Source: Flavobacteriia bacterium (GTDB taxonomy: Bacteria; Bacteroidota; Bacteroidia; Flavobacteriales_D; Crocinitomicaceae). Taken from it: a DNA stretch of 6,387 nucleotides. The position numbers and the translations under genes are program-made. The notes below the pieces were generated by a model. That model saw only the letters and a list, made by a program, of their open reading frames with translations, was not told the DNA's origin and searched no databases. The stretch lies in NCBI GenBank assembly GCA_009925805.1, contig RFQF01000120.1:1-6387 (forward strand), in the 5' to 3' direction. This document shows, in pieces, positions 1-6,337 of this stretch (position 1 is the first letter of the stretch; every line of letters begins with the position of its first letter).

Positions 1-1503
1 CGGCAAAGGTACCGTAAATGTTCCCGTTACGGGATCGGCATCGCTGATAACAACCACTTCGCCTGTGGCAATGTCTTTTAATGTGAAATGTCCGCCAAGA
101 GCACCCAATGTAATAGCATCGAATACGTTCCCTTCGAAATAATACGTGGTTGTAGGTTGAAGCGTTTTTGGTAATTCAAAGGTGTAAATATCCAAATCGC
201 CAAAGCCACCGGCACGGTCGGATGCAAAAAAAGCAATCGTACCCTCCGCCGACACGATTAACGAATTCTCGTCGTTCAATGTATTGATCGGATATCCCAA
301 ATTGGTAGGCTTTGACCAGGTTCCATCTGCTCCAAGTTGACTCACGAAAAGGTCTGAACCACCCAAACCAACATGACCTCGAGAAGCAAAGTACAAGGTT
401 TTTCCATCCGGGTGAATATGTACGGATTCTTCCGCATAAGGAGTGTTAATGATATCGGGAAGACGCTCTGCTGGTAACCATTTTCCATGTTCTCCCAAGT
501 GACTAACGTAAATATCACTGTTTCGAAAATCCGCCCCTTTGCCGCGCAATCCTCGAATGAAATAGAGGGTTTTACCATCGGCAGACAACGAGGGCTGCGT
601 TTCCCAATGGTAGGTGTTAATGTCTCCAGGTATGTTCATAGGGTTCAACCATTGGTCCCCGATGCGTTCCGTGTAATATAAATCGCAACTTCCTTTTCCT
701 TTTCGATTTTCTCCATAATCTCCGGCCTCGTCGGAGCATGCTACAAAAACGAGCCCGCGTCCATTGGCAGAAACCGTAGGAGCGCCCTCATTTCTTTCGG
801 TGTTCACGTTATTAGGCATCGGGACGGCGGTTCCCCAGGTTCCCGTTACATTTTTTGAAATGAAGAAGTCTTCTTGGATGTTCTGATTCCCAAAAGGTAA
901 TGCCCGAGTAAAAAATAATTGCTTACCATCTACGGTTAGGGTAGGATAGTATTCTGCATAGCGTGTATTTACCCCGGGACCTGCGTTGACAGGATTAAAA
1001 GGAACCGGATTTTTCATTGCCTCTAACGAAAAAGTAGCACAATCATAGATGAAACGTCCCATTTTTAAGTAATCGCTGTTGGCGTTTGGTTTTTTAAGAA
1101 AGCCTTGAATGTATTGCTTCGATTTAGCATATTCTCCTCGATCCAAGTAAAGATCCCCTAATTGATAAAAGGTCATTCCCGTGCGTGAGTGTTCTGGATT
1201 GATCCTTAAGGCATTTTCATAATCTGCAATCGCCTCGGATTTTTTTCGCAGGTTCAAGTGAAATTCAGCTCGAAGTAAATAGGCTTCCCAAAAATTGGGG
1301 TCCTTCGTTAGGCATTTATCCAATATCAAAACGCCTGCTTGGAAATCCGGATAACCGGTTCGCGGGTCAAGTTGCTGGGAAGGTACTATTTGTGCTTCTT
1401 TGAAGAGCTTGACTGCTTTTTTATTGTTACTTGAGAATTGACCGTAGTGGTAAAAGGATAAGGAGCAGCAAACCAAAAGTATCCAAGGAAATTTACGTTT
1501 CAT
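1..1503 (-). CDS. TPR and PD40 beta-propeller periplasmic/outer-membrane protein, PorE-like architecture (C-terminus outside window)
   Basis: I translated this frame by hand: 501 codons are open from the ATG at 1503 to the left edge, so the C-terminus is missing. Residues 1-21 are a signal peptide (basic MKRK, hydrophobic core, then YHYG-Q). Cysteines 12 and 13 do not form a normal lipobox. Residues about 26-150 look like TPR helices, with AYLLRAEF and TFYQLGDLYLDRGEYAKSK. Five PD40/WD40-like blades follow, centred near residues 190, 247, 308, 368 and 425, with repeated S-ADGKTLYF and SDIYV/SDLFV signatures. From about residue 456 a carboxypeptidase-regulatory-like fold begins (YYFEGNVFDA, then DIATGEVV). 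Signal peptide, TPR, propeller and regulatory-like domain is the order known in PorE of the type IX secretion system, which ends in an OmpA-like peptidoglycan-binding domain. That last domain would lie beyond the edge. Paralogues of this build are common in Bacteroidota, so PorE identity is inference. The start overlaps the queE stop, which suggests coupled translation. Confidence 0.88.
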   Translation of the reverse strand, partial: MKRKFPWILLVCCSLSFYHYGQFSSNNKKAVKLFKEAQIVPSQQLDPRTGYPDFQAGVLILDKCLTKDPNFWEAYLLRAEFHLNLRKKSEAIADYENALRINPEHSRTGMTFYQLGDLYLDRGEYAKSKQYIQGFLKKPNANSDYLKMGRFIYDCATFSLEAMKNPVPFNPVNAGPGVNTRYAEYYPTLTVDGKQLFFTRALPFGNQNIQEDFFISKNVTGTWGTAVPMPNNVNTERNEGAPTVSANGRGLVFVACSDEAGDYGENRKGKGSCDLYYTERIGDQWLNPMNIPGDINTYHWETQPSLSADGKTLYFIRGLRGKGADFRNSDIYVSHLGEHGKWLPAERLPDIINTPYAEESVHIHPDGKTLYFASRGHVGLGGSDLFVSQLGADGTWSKPTNLGYPINTLNDENSLIVSAEGTIAFFASDRAGGFGDLDIYTFELPKTLQPTTTYYFEGNVFDAITLGALGGHFTLKDIATGEVVVISDADPVTGTFTVPLP

Positions 1504-2102
1504 CAGGGTATTTGAAGGTATTTATGGGTTTGTAACGACAGTTTCCAACGAGGGTTACTTTGAATAAATGCAAGAATTTCGGTTTGAAGTTGTTCTCGTT
1601 TAGACCATTCAGGTTGCAGGTAAAGTAAGCACGATTCTGAAACTTTCGATGCATGGTCCTGTGCCCAGGCTAAATCCGAAGTATGGTAAATGACGACTTT
1701 CAATTCGTTGGCTAAAGCATAAGCTTCTTCACATGGCGCTTTGAATTTTTTTGGCGAGAAGGTATACCAATCCACCTTTCCTTGAAGCGGGTAGCATCCT
1801 GAGGTCTCGATAGCTACGTATTTTTCTTGCTTTTGAAGCATCGAGGTAAGCGGTTCCAAATCGTGCATTGCGGGTTCGCCACCCGTAATTACAATGAAAT
1901 CATGATTTTTCGTCCAGGATTCAAGTTGAAGCAAAGAGCAAAGTTCTCCCGCATCCATGCTCCAGCTTTCTTTCACATCGCACCAAACGCATCCAATATC
2001 GCAACCCGATAACCGTAAGAAGTACGCGGAACGGCCCGTATGGAACCCTTCTCCTTGAAGTGTTGCAAAATGTTCTAATAACCTGTACGACAAGGTTTCC
2101 AT
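1503..2102 (-). CDS. queE: 7-carboxy-7-deazaguanine synthase (radical SAM)
   Basis: QueE converts 6-carboxy-5,6,7,8-tetrahydropterin to 7-carboxy-7-deazaguanine, a cytosolic step towards preQ0 and queuosine tRNA modification. The radical-SAM cluster motif CX3CX2C is at C34, C38 and C41 (GCDIGCVWCD). TLQGEG at residues 14-19 is the family's N-terminal substrate-site signature, TGGEP is at 73-77, ETSG at 99-102 and SPKK at 116-119. LQPEWS near the C-terminus matches Bacteroidota homologues. The length of 199 residues is normal and nothing is broken. ATG at 2102 is the only sensible start, because TLQGEG lies only 13 residues in and no start codon precedes it in frame. No Shine-Dalgarno is visible. 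The leader holds a short possible hairpin, CAAAG/CTTTG (2107-2111 with 2120-2124). The TGA stop shares its A with the ATG of the downstream PD40 gene. No other queuosine gene is in the window. Confidence 0.97.
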   Translation of the reverse strand: METLSYRLLEHFATLQGEGFHTGRSAYFLRLSGCDIGCVWCDVKESWSMDAGELCSLLQLESWTKNHDFIVITGGEPAMHDLEPLTSMLQKQEKYVAIETSGCYPLQGKVDWYTFSPKKFKAPCEEAYALANELKVVIYHTSDLAWAQDHASKVSESCLLYLQPEWSKREQLQTEILAFIQSNPRWKLSLQTHKYLQIP

Positions 2103-2143
2103 AGAACAAAGGTAAGTTTCTTTGAATTTTCTGGGGAAAAACC

Positions 2144-2171
2144 TTGAATTAAATTGATATTTTTATATTTG
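2144..2171 (+). promoter_or_regulatory. Bacteroidota-type promoter for the T9SS cargo and TonB receptor pair
   Basis: TTG (2144-2146), a 17-base spacer, then TATATTTG (2164-2171) matches the TTG-N17-23-TAnnTTTG consensus. Transcription would begin near 2177, about 15 bases before the ATG at 2192, giving a very short leader without a Shine-Dalgarno, as is usual in this phylum. Its -7 box is only two bases from the -7 box of the opposing promoter, so the two polymerase footprints must overlap. Confidence 0.6.
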
Positions 2172-2184
2172 TTCAAATTTAATT
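2147..2184. repeat. Perfect 9-bp inverted repeat in the divergent control region
   Basis: AATTAAATT (2147-2155) and its exact reverse complement AATTTAATT (2176-2184) flank 20 bases that contain the plus-strand -7 box. The arms cover part of the plus-strand spacer and the minus-strand -7 box, so a dimeric regulator binding here could affect both directions. The arms are pure A/T, so chance is a serious alternative. I did not recognise a Fur-type box. Confidence 0.25.
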
Positions 2185-2201
2185 AACTCATATGAAAACA
2201 A
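2174..2201 (-). promoter_or_regulatory. Bacteroidota-type promoter for queE and the PD40 gene
   Basis: Read on the minus strand, TTG (2201-2199), 17 bases, then TAAATTTG (2181-2174) fits the TTG-N17-23-TAnnTTTG consensus of Bacteroidota primary sigma-factor promoters. Transcription would begin near 2168 and leave a leader of about 65 bases before queE. The -33 box lies inside the first codons of the divergent gene. The assignment is by motif only. Confidence 0.5.
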
Positions 2202-3142
2202 TTACCCTGATTTTTTCTTGTTCGATCGCTTTTTTAACCTTGGCGCAAAGCCAACTCGGAAATGGAAACATGGAACAGTGGGATAACGTTGGAGCACCTA
2301 CGGAAGAACCGACGAATTGGAACAGTTTCAAAACGGGAACTGGTCCTTTTTCCGGATTTGCGAATAAGCAAGTGGAACGTTCCACCAGTATTCGCGCTGG
2401 CGCTACAGGAATGTATTGTGCACGAATTTGGTCAACAAGTGTCCTAGGAATCGTGGCAAATGGAAATTTAACCTTAGGTCGCATTAACCTCGGAAGCTCC
2501 ACGCCAGCAAATGCGGCAAATTATAATTTTTCGCTCACCAGCGACACCCTGTTTTCGGAAACCTGCAACCTGGTACCTGACTCCCTAGTATTTTGGGCGA
2601 AATATACCCAAGCAGGTGGTGGAAATCAAAATGCACGTATGAATGCATTGGTGCATGATGCGTATCAACTTCATGATCCCGTGGATGCGGCTTCTCAACC
2701 ACATATCTTAGCCCAAGCGGAATTGAACTATCCGTCTACTAACGGTGCATGGATGCGTTTTTCGGTTCCTTTTGTACCGACGGCAAATGCAGGCTTAGTT
2801 CCGGCCTTCATCCTTGCAACCTTTACCACCAATTCAACACCTGGAGGAGGCGCCAACAACGACGAGGTGTTAATTGATGATATTCAACTGGTGTACAATC
2901 CGAGTGGGGCAGGAATCAAAGAAAATACAGTACCCTCCTTTTCTGTGAATTATACGGAAGGGAACCTTTACTTACACGGTGTTCAGGAAGGAAAATTGCG
3001 TATACTTTCACTCAACGGTACGGAGTTGTTTAATGGTTGGGCAAATGAAAAGGTTGCTCTTCAGTTACCTTCCGGCGTATTTATCGCTCAAATGATTCGG
3101 GAGGACGGAAAATATTCCGTTGTTAAGTTCGCTGTCAACTAA
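2192..3142 (+). CDS. T9SS-exported jelly-roll-like (PCMD/carbohydrate-binding-like) protein with C-terminal sorting domain
   Basis: This is a 316-residue secreted protein of unknown ligand. Residues 1-20 form a signal peptide (MKTITLIF, then cleavage near LAQ-SQ). The mature N-terminus (LGNGNMEQWDN, then PTNWNSF at 41-46) and the strand VLIDDIQLVY at 226-235 bracket about 210 residues of beta-rich sequence. This opening and closing pair is typical of jelly-roll carbohydrate-binding-like domains and of the PCMD family in Bacteroidota; that call is by resemblance only. Residues about 247-316 fit a type A T9SS sorting domain: GNLYLHG, GKLRILSLNGTELF, LPSGVFIAQM and a final VVKFAVN. Such domains direct export across the outer membrane and are normally removed, with anchoring to the surface or release. 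The gene lies 9 bases before a TonB-dependent receptor in the same frame, so the two are probably co-transcribed. A partner role in ligand capture is inference. ATG 2192 is supported by the signal peptide directly after it. Confidence 0.85.
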   Translation: MKTITLIFSCSIAFLTLAQSQLGNGNMEQWDNVGAPTEEPTNWNSFKTGTGPFSGFANKQVERSTSIRAGATGMYCARIWSTSVLGIVANGNLTLGRINLGSSTPANAANYNFSLTSDTLFSETCNLVPDSLVFWAKYTQAGGGNQNARMNALVHDAYQLHDPVDAASQPHILAQAELNYPSTNGAWMRFSVPFVPTANAGLVPAFILATFTTNSTPGGGANNDEVLIDDIQLVYNPSGAGIKENTVPSFSVNYTEGNLYLHGVQEGKLRILSLNGTELFNGWANEKVALQLPSGVFIAQMIREDGKYSVVKFAVN

Positions 3143-3151
3143 TTCCCAAGC

Positions 3152-5548
3152 TTGTTGCGATTTCGTGTATTTCTTCTAACGTTTTGGTGCGCTTGGTATG
3201 GGTTGGGTCAAACCGCTACAGTAAAGGGTTTTGTTTTCGATGAGCAGCAGGCACCGATTGAAGGGGCTACCATTATCTATCGTGCAGACGTTTCAAGGGG
3301 AGCATTAACCGATCAGAACGGTCGTTTTGAACTTTCGATTCCCTCAGGAAAAGCGCAATTGATCGTTCGTTTTACCAGCATGCGTTCGGATACCCTGAAT
3401 TTATTGCTTGAGGAAAAGGAAGTTAAATGGGTGAATGTTTCCTTAAAACCTTTTGAAGTAGAGAAAGGTGCTGTAACTGTTTCGGTTGGGAAATTTGATA
3501 AACCCCTGGAGGAACAAACGGTTACCATGGTGGTCATGAAACCCGCGTTAATTGAAAATAAAAATACACGGAGCATTGAAACCGCCTTGGATCAAACCCC
3601 AGGGTTGAATATTCTGGATGGGGAACCCCAGATTCGAGGAGGCAGTGGATTCACGTTCGGGGTGGGATCAAAAGTAGCTGTTTTGGTGGACGATATGCCC
3701 ATGTTATCCGGTGATGCAGGACGTCCCGAATGGGGATTTGTGCCCGTGGAAAATATCAGTCAAGTGGAGATCATCAAAGGCGCAGCGAGCGTTTTATCCG
3801 GCAGTTCCGCCCTTTCCGGATCCATTCATATTCGTACCGCGTATCCTACTTCAAAACCTATGAATAAGATCAATGTGTATTCAGGAGTATATTCTGCCCC
3901 TTCCGTGAATGGTTCGAAATGGTGGTCGGGTGTTCCTTTGATTTCGGGAGCGAATTTCCTCCACTCAAAAGCCTATAAATATTGGGATATCGTGGTGGGA
4001 GGAAATATGAATTACGATCACGGGTACATCGGTGCACCCCGTCCAGGTCCGTATGTGATTGATTCCGTATCCAATTTTAACGACCGTCAAATGGCCATGA
4101 AGCGGGCTCGCGTTAATTTTAATATCCGCAAAAGATCCTCCAAAATAAACGGTTTAAGTTATGGGGTTAATGGGAATGTCATGCTGGCACAAACCAATCT
4201 ATCCTTTGCATGGCTTGATGACACAACAGGGTTATATCGTGCCTATCCTGGGGCGGTCTTTTTACAAGACCAAACCATTTTTAATATCGATCCCTACGTG
4301 CAATTGATTACCCAAACAAGCGGGAATCATTCCTTGCGAACCCGAATTTTGCACAACGATAATCGGATGACAGCCAACCAGAACAATCGAGCTACAACCT
4401 ATTATGGAGATTATATGTTCAAGCGATCGTATCCCCAATTGAAAGGGTTGGATTTTATTGGAGGAGTTACGGTATCGTTCGTGAATTCTTTTGCCAATAT
4501 GTATGTTGGAAGTGGAAGTCCGCACAATCAAGTGTTGAATTTATCCGGTTATTCACAAATGGAAAAGTCCTTTCATAAGGTGTTGAATGTTTCCGCTGGC
4601 GCGAGGATGGAGTATTTTCGGTTGAATGATACCGTAACGGCGTTTAAGCCAATTTTTCGCTGTGGAGCCAATTTAAAATTGTATCAAGAAACCTATTTAC
4701 GCGCCTCGTTTGGTCAAGGGTTTAGATTTCCGACCATCACGGAACGATTCATCAAAACAGGGGTGGGTAATTTTGGTGTATTTCCAAATCCAAAGCTACT
4801 TCCCGAGAGCAGTTGGAACGCGGAAATTGGTATAAAACAAGGCGTGAAATTAGGGGGAGTTTTGGCCTATTTCGATGCGGCGGCTTTTTGGCAGGAATAT
4901 CAAAATACCATCGAATACATGTTCGGTATATGGGACGTAGCCAATGCTCCTGGTTCTTTTGCCGGGTTTAAGTTTTTGAATACGGGAAGATCCAGAGTTG
5001 TCGGTTTGGATATATCCTTTGCAGGAAAAAGTAAGCTAGGGAAAAATTCCGAAATTACCTTCTTAACCGGGTATAACTACATTGTGCCCAAAACCTTAAA
5101 TCCAAATTATGTCTACGCCATAGATGACATCAATCGAAAATACAGTTACAATACGACCTCCTTGGATTCAGCTAGCCGAATTTTGAAATATCGTTTTTTA
5201 CACAATGTGAAGTTTGATGCGGAATGGAGTTACCGAGAGAAATTTTCCTTGGGTTTAAGTATGAAGTATTTCAGTAAAATCATCAATATGGATGCAATTA
5301 TCAAAGATTTTGAAGAAACCACCGCGGCATCAGGAGGGGACAAACAAAACATTCGGTATATGGATTACTTTTATGCGCATCGCTTCGGCAACATCATTTT
5401 TGATGCGCGGATGTCCTACGCAATCAATGAACACCATAAAATTGCCTTGGTGGGTTCCAATATCTTGAACAGAAGTTACTCCTTAAGGCCCTTGAAAATT
5501 GAACCTCCTCGTAGCATAATGGTTCAGTATACCTTGAAATTGAGTTGA
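3152..5548 (+). CDS. TonB-dependent outer-membrane receptor with carboxypeptidase-regulatory-like N-domain
   Basis: This 798-residue outer-membrane importer would use energy from TonB-ExbBD. Residues 1-19 are a signal peptide ending GLG-Q. Residues 22-100 are a carboxypeptidase-regulatory-like domain (VKGFVFDEQQAPIEGATI, TDQNGRFEL). Residues about 115-230 are the plug: ALDQTPGLNI, QIRGGSGFTFGVGS, VLVDDMPMLSGDAGRP, VEIIKGAASVLSGSSALSG. The rest is the barrel, with the family motif RASFGQGFRFP (517-527) followed by PNPKLLPE (545-552), ending PRSIMVQYTLKLS. Size and plug resemble siderophore/vitamin-type receptors rather than SusC, and no SusD is present; the substrate is unknown. No ATG precedes the signal peptide in frame: the choices are TTG 3152 or TTG 3155, the latter giving MRFRV. 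A single TAA at 3140 separates it in frame from the upstream gene, and no Shine-Dalgarno is visible. Translation may depend on termination of the upstream gene. Confidence 0.95.
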   Translation: MLRFRVFLLTFWCAWYGLGQTATVKGFVFDEQQAPIEGATIIYRADVSRGALTDQNGRFELSIPSGKAQLIVRFTSMRSDTLNLLLEEKEVKWVNVSLKPFEVEKGAVTVSVGKFDKPLEEQTVTMVVMKPALIENKNTRSIETALDQTPGLNILDGEPQIRGGSGFTFGVGSKVAVLVDDMPMLSGDAGRPEWGFVPVENISQVEIIKGAASVLSGSSALSGSIHIRTAYPTSKPMNKINVYSGVYSAPSVNGSKWWSGVPLISGANFLHSKAYKYWDIVVGGNMNYDHGYIGAPRPGPYVIDSVSNFNDRQMAMKRARVNFNIRKRSSKINGLSYGVNGNVMLAQTNLSFAWLDDTTGLYRAYPGAVFLQDQTIFNIDPYVQLITQTSGNHSLRTRILHNDNRMTANQNNRATTYYGDYMFKRSYPQLKGLDFIGGVTVSFVNSFANMYVGSGSPHNQVLNLSGYSQMEKSFHKVLNVSAGARMEYFRLNDTVTAFKPIFRCGANLKLYQETYLRASFGQGFRFPTITERFIKTGVGNFGVFPNPKLLPESSWNAEIGIKQGVKLGGVLAYFDAAAFWQEYQNTIEYMFGIWDVANAPGSFAGFKFLNTGRSRVVGLDISFAGKSKLGKNSEITFLTGYNYIVPKTLNPNYVYAIDDINRKYSYNTTSLDSASRILKYRFLHNVKFDAEWSYREKFSLGLSMKYFSKIINMDAIIKDFEETTAASGGDKQNIRYMDYFYAHRFGNIIFDARMSYAINEHHKIALVGSNILNRSYSLRPLKIEPPRSIMVQYTLKLS

Positions 5549-5554
5549 TTTTTC

Positions 5555-5584
5555 TTGGTTTGACCAATAATTTCTGTATCTTTG
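5555..5584 (+). promoter_or_regulatory. Bacteroidota-type promoter of rpsP
   Basis: TTG (5555-5557), 19 bases, then TATCTTTG (5577-5584) is a near-ideal TTG-N19-TAnnTTTG promoter, placing the start near 5590 and leaving a leader of about 45 bases. The -33 box lies in a small palindrome, TTGGT-TTG-ACCAA (5555-5567). No T-run follows that palindrome, so I do not call it a terminator of the receptor gene. Confidence 0.7.
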
Positions 5585-5606
5585 CGCTCTTAAAAAATTA
5601 TTAACC

Positions 5607-5621
5607 GAGGTTTCGGACCTC
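5607..5621 (+). promoter_or_regulatory. Small hairpin in the rpsP 5' leader
   Basis: GAGGT (5607-5611) pairs with ACCTC (5617-5621) around a TTCGG loop. An A-rich stretch follows, with AGGA (5631-5634) only one base before the ATG, too close for a standard Shine-Dalgarno. An alternative pairing, CCGA with TCGG (5605-5608 with 5613-5616), is mutually exclusive with it. The position fits autoregulation by bS16. I recall that leader motifs upstream of rpsP have been proposed in Flavobacteriia, but I cannot check whether this is one. Confidence 0.35.
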
Positions 5622-5635
5622 AAAAAATAAAGGAA

Positions 5636-6337
5636 ATGGCTACAAAAATTCGTTTACAACGACACGGTAAGAAAGGAAAGGCGTTTTTTCATTTAGTAGC
5701 GGCAGACAGCCGCGCAAAACGCGACGGAAAATTCATTGAAAAATTAGGGACCTACAATCCGGTTTCAAATCCAGCAACGATCGACTTGAATTTCGAGCGA
5801 ACCTTGCATTGGGTTGGGGTAGGAGCGGAGATGACCGATACGGCTCGTGCAATACTTTCGTACAAAGGGGTATTATATAAAAATCACTTACTGAAGGGAG
5901 TGGCTAAAGGTGCCTTTACCTTGGAAGATGCTGAGCAAAAATTTGCACAATGGCTTCTTGAACGGATTGCATCAAGAGTCTTGCCGCCTTTCCAACATGA
6001 CCATCGCATTGTTGGAGGACCTCTTTGGAAAAGATCGAGGGGAGTACATCAAAGCGAATGGTTTGTCCAAAGGGTATGGGGAGGAAATTCCATTGAGCCA
6101 ATCTCCAGGAATCGCGAATCGCCACAGGAACCAATTCCACTTGAGGATTGGAAAGCATCAATTGTTCAAGACCCCCGCTTCGGAAGACTGCGGATTGGCC
6201 ATCACGAGCTCGCGTTCCCTCTGGAAAGTACAAAATATTTTCTCCGCTGCTCGCGATACGTTCCCCCAATTTTCGCATGGCTTCCAAAGATTGCTGCGGG
6301 TTTCGGCGTTGGATGGCAATCACGCCTCCGGTTTTGA
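5636..6337 (+). CDS. rpsP: 30S ribosomal protein bS16 (core residues 1-107), with an aberrant antisense-derived C-terminal tail
   Basis: bS16 is a structural and assembly protein of the small ribosomal subunit. Residues 1-107 align by eye with Bacteroidota bS16: MATKIRLQRHGKKGKAFFH, VAADSRAKRDGKFIEKLGTYNP, PATIDLNFERTLHW, TDTARAILSYKGVLYKNHLLKGVAKGAF, and AEQKFAQWL ending at 5956. In relatives a Lys/Glu/Ala-rich tail follows. Here residues 108-233 (LERIASRVLPPFQ onwards) are low in such residues and lie wholly on the reverse strand of plsC, so this part of the frame is probably not a natural bS16 tail. rimM, the usual next gene, is absent. The 233-residue total is longer than normal. A shift into the next frame near 5956 would meet TGA at 5959-5961, giving a protein of about 107 residues. 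Explanations are a rearrangement, an assembly join, or a short bS16 with an indel. A good promoter and leader support the start; the end is uncertain. Confidence 0.85.
   Translation: MATKIRLQRHGKKGKAFFHLVAADSRAKRDGKFIEKLGTYNPVSNPATIDLNFERTLHWVGVGAEMTDTARAILSYKGVLYKNHLLKGVAKGAFTLEDAEQKFAQWLLERIASRVLPPFQHDHRIVGGPLWKRSRGVHQSEWFVQRVWGGNSIEPISRNRESPQEPIPLEDWKASIVQDPRFGRLRIGHHELAFPLESTKYFLRCSRYVPPIFAWLPKIAAGFGVGWQSRLRF

Noticed and set aside
342..681. Short open frames on both strands inside the PD40 gene
   Set aside because: They lie inside a 501-codon frame with clear propeller repeats and show no coding signature of their own.
1459..1470. Lipobox at cysteines 12/13 of the PD40 protein
   Set aside because: The residues before the cysteines (LLVC, LVCC) lack the small residue needed at -1, and the cysteines lie inside the hydrophobic core. 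A normal signal peptide fits better.
2107..2114. TACCTTTG on the minus strand right before queE, which would give a leaderless queE transcript
   Set aside because: The box fits TAnnTTTG, but no TTG lies 17-23 bases upstream. The complete promoter at 2174-2201 is a better candidate.
2103..2168. preQ1-type riboswitch in the queE leader
   Set aside because: Only a five-pair CAAAG/CTTTG hairpin is visible. I could not build the preQ1 pseudoknot or its conserved tail.
3140..3154. Stop-codon readthrough joining the cargo and the receptor into one protein
   Set aside because: The receptor has its own signal peptide and the upstream protein ends with a complete T9SS sorting domain, so a fusion makes no structural sense.
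3152..5548. SusC-type glycan importer
   Set aside because: At 798 residues it is shorter than usual SusC proteins, and no SusD-like lipoprotein is next to it.
5555..5567. TTGGT-TTG-ACCAA as a terminator after the receptor gene
   Set aside because: The stem has only five A/T-rich pairs and no T-run follows on either strand. It overlaps the -33 box of the rpsP promoter.
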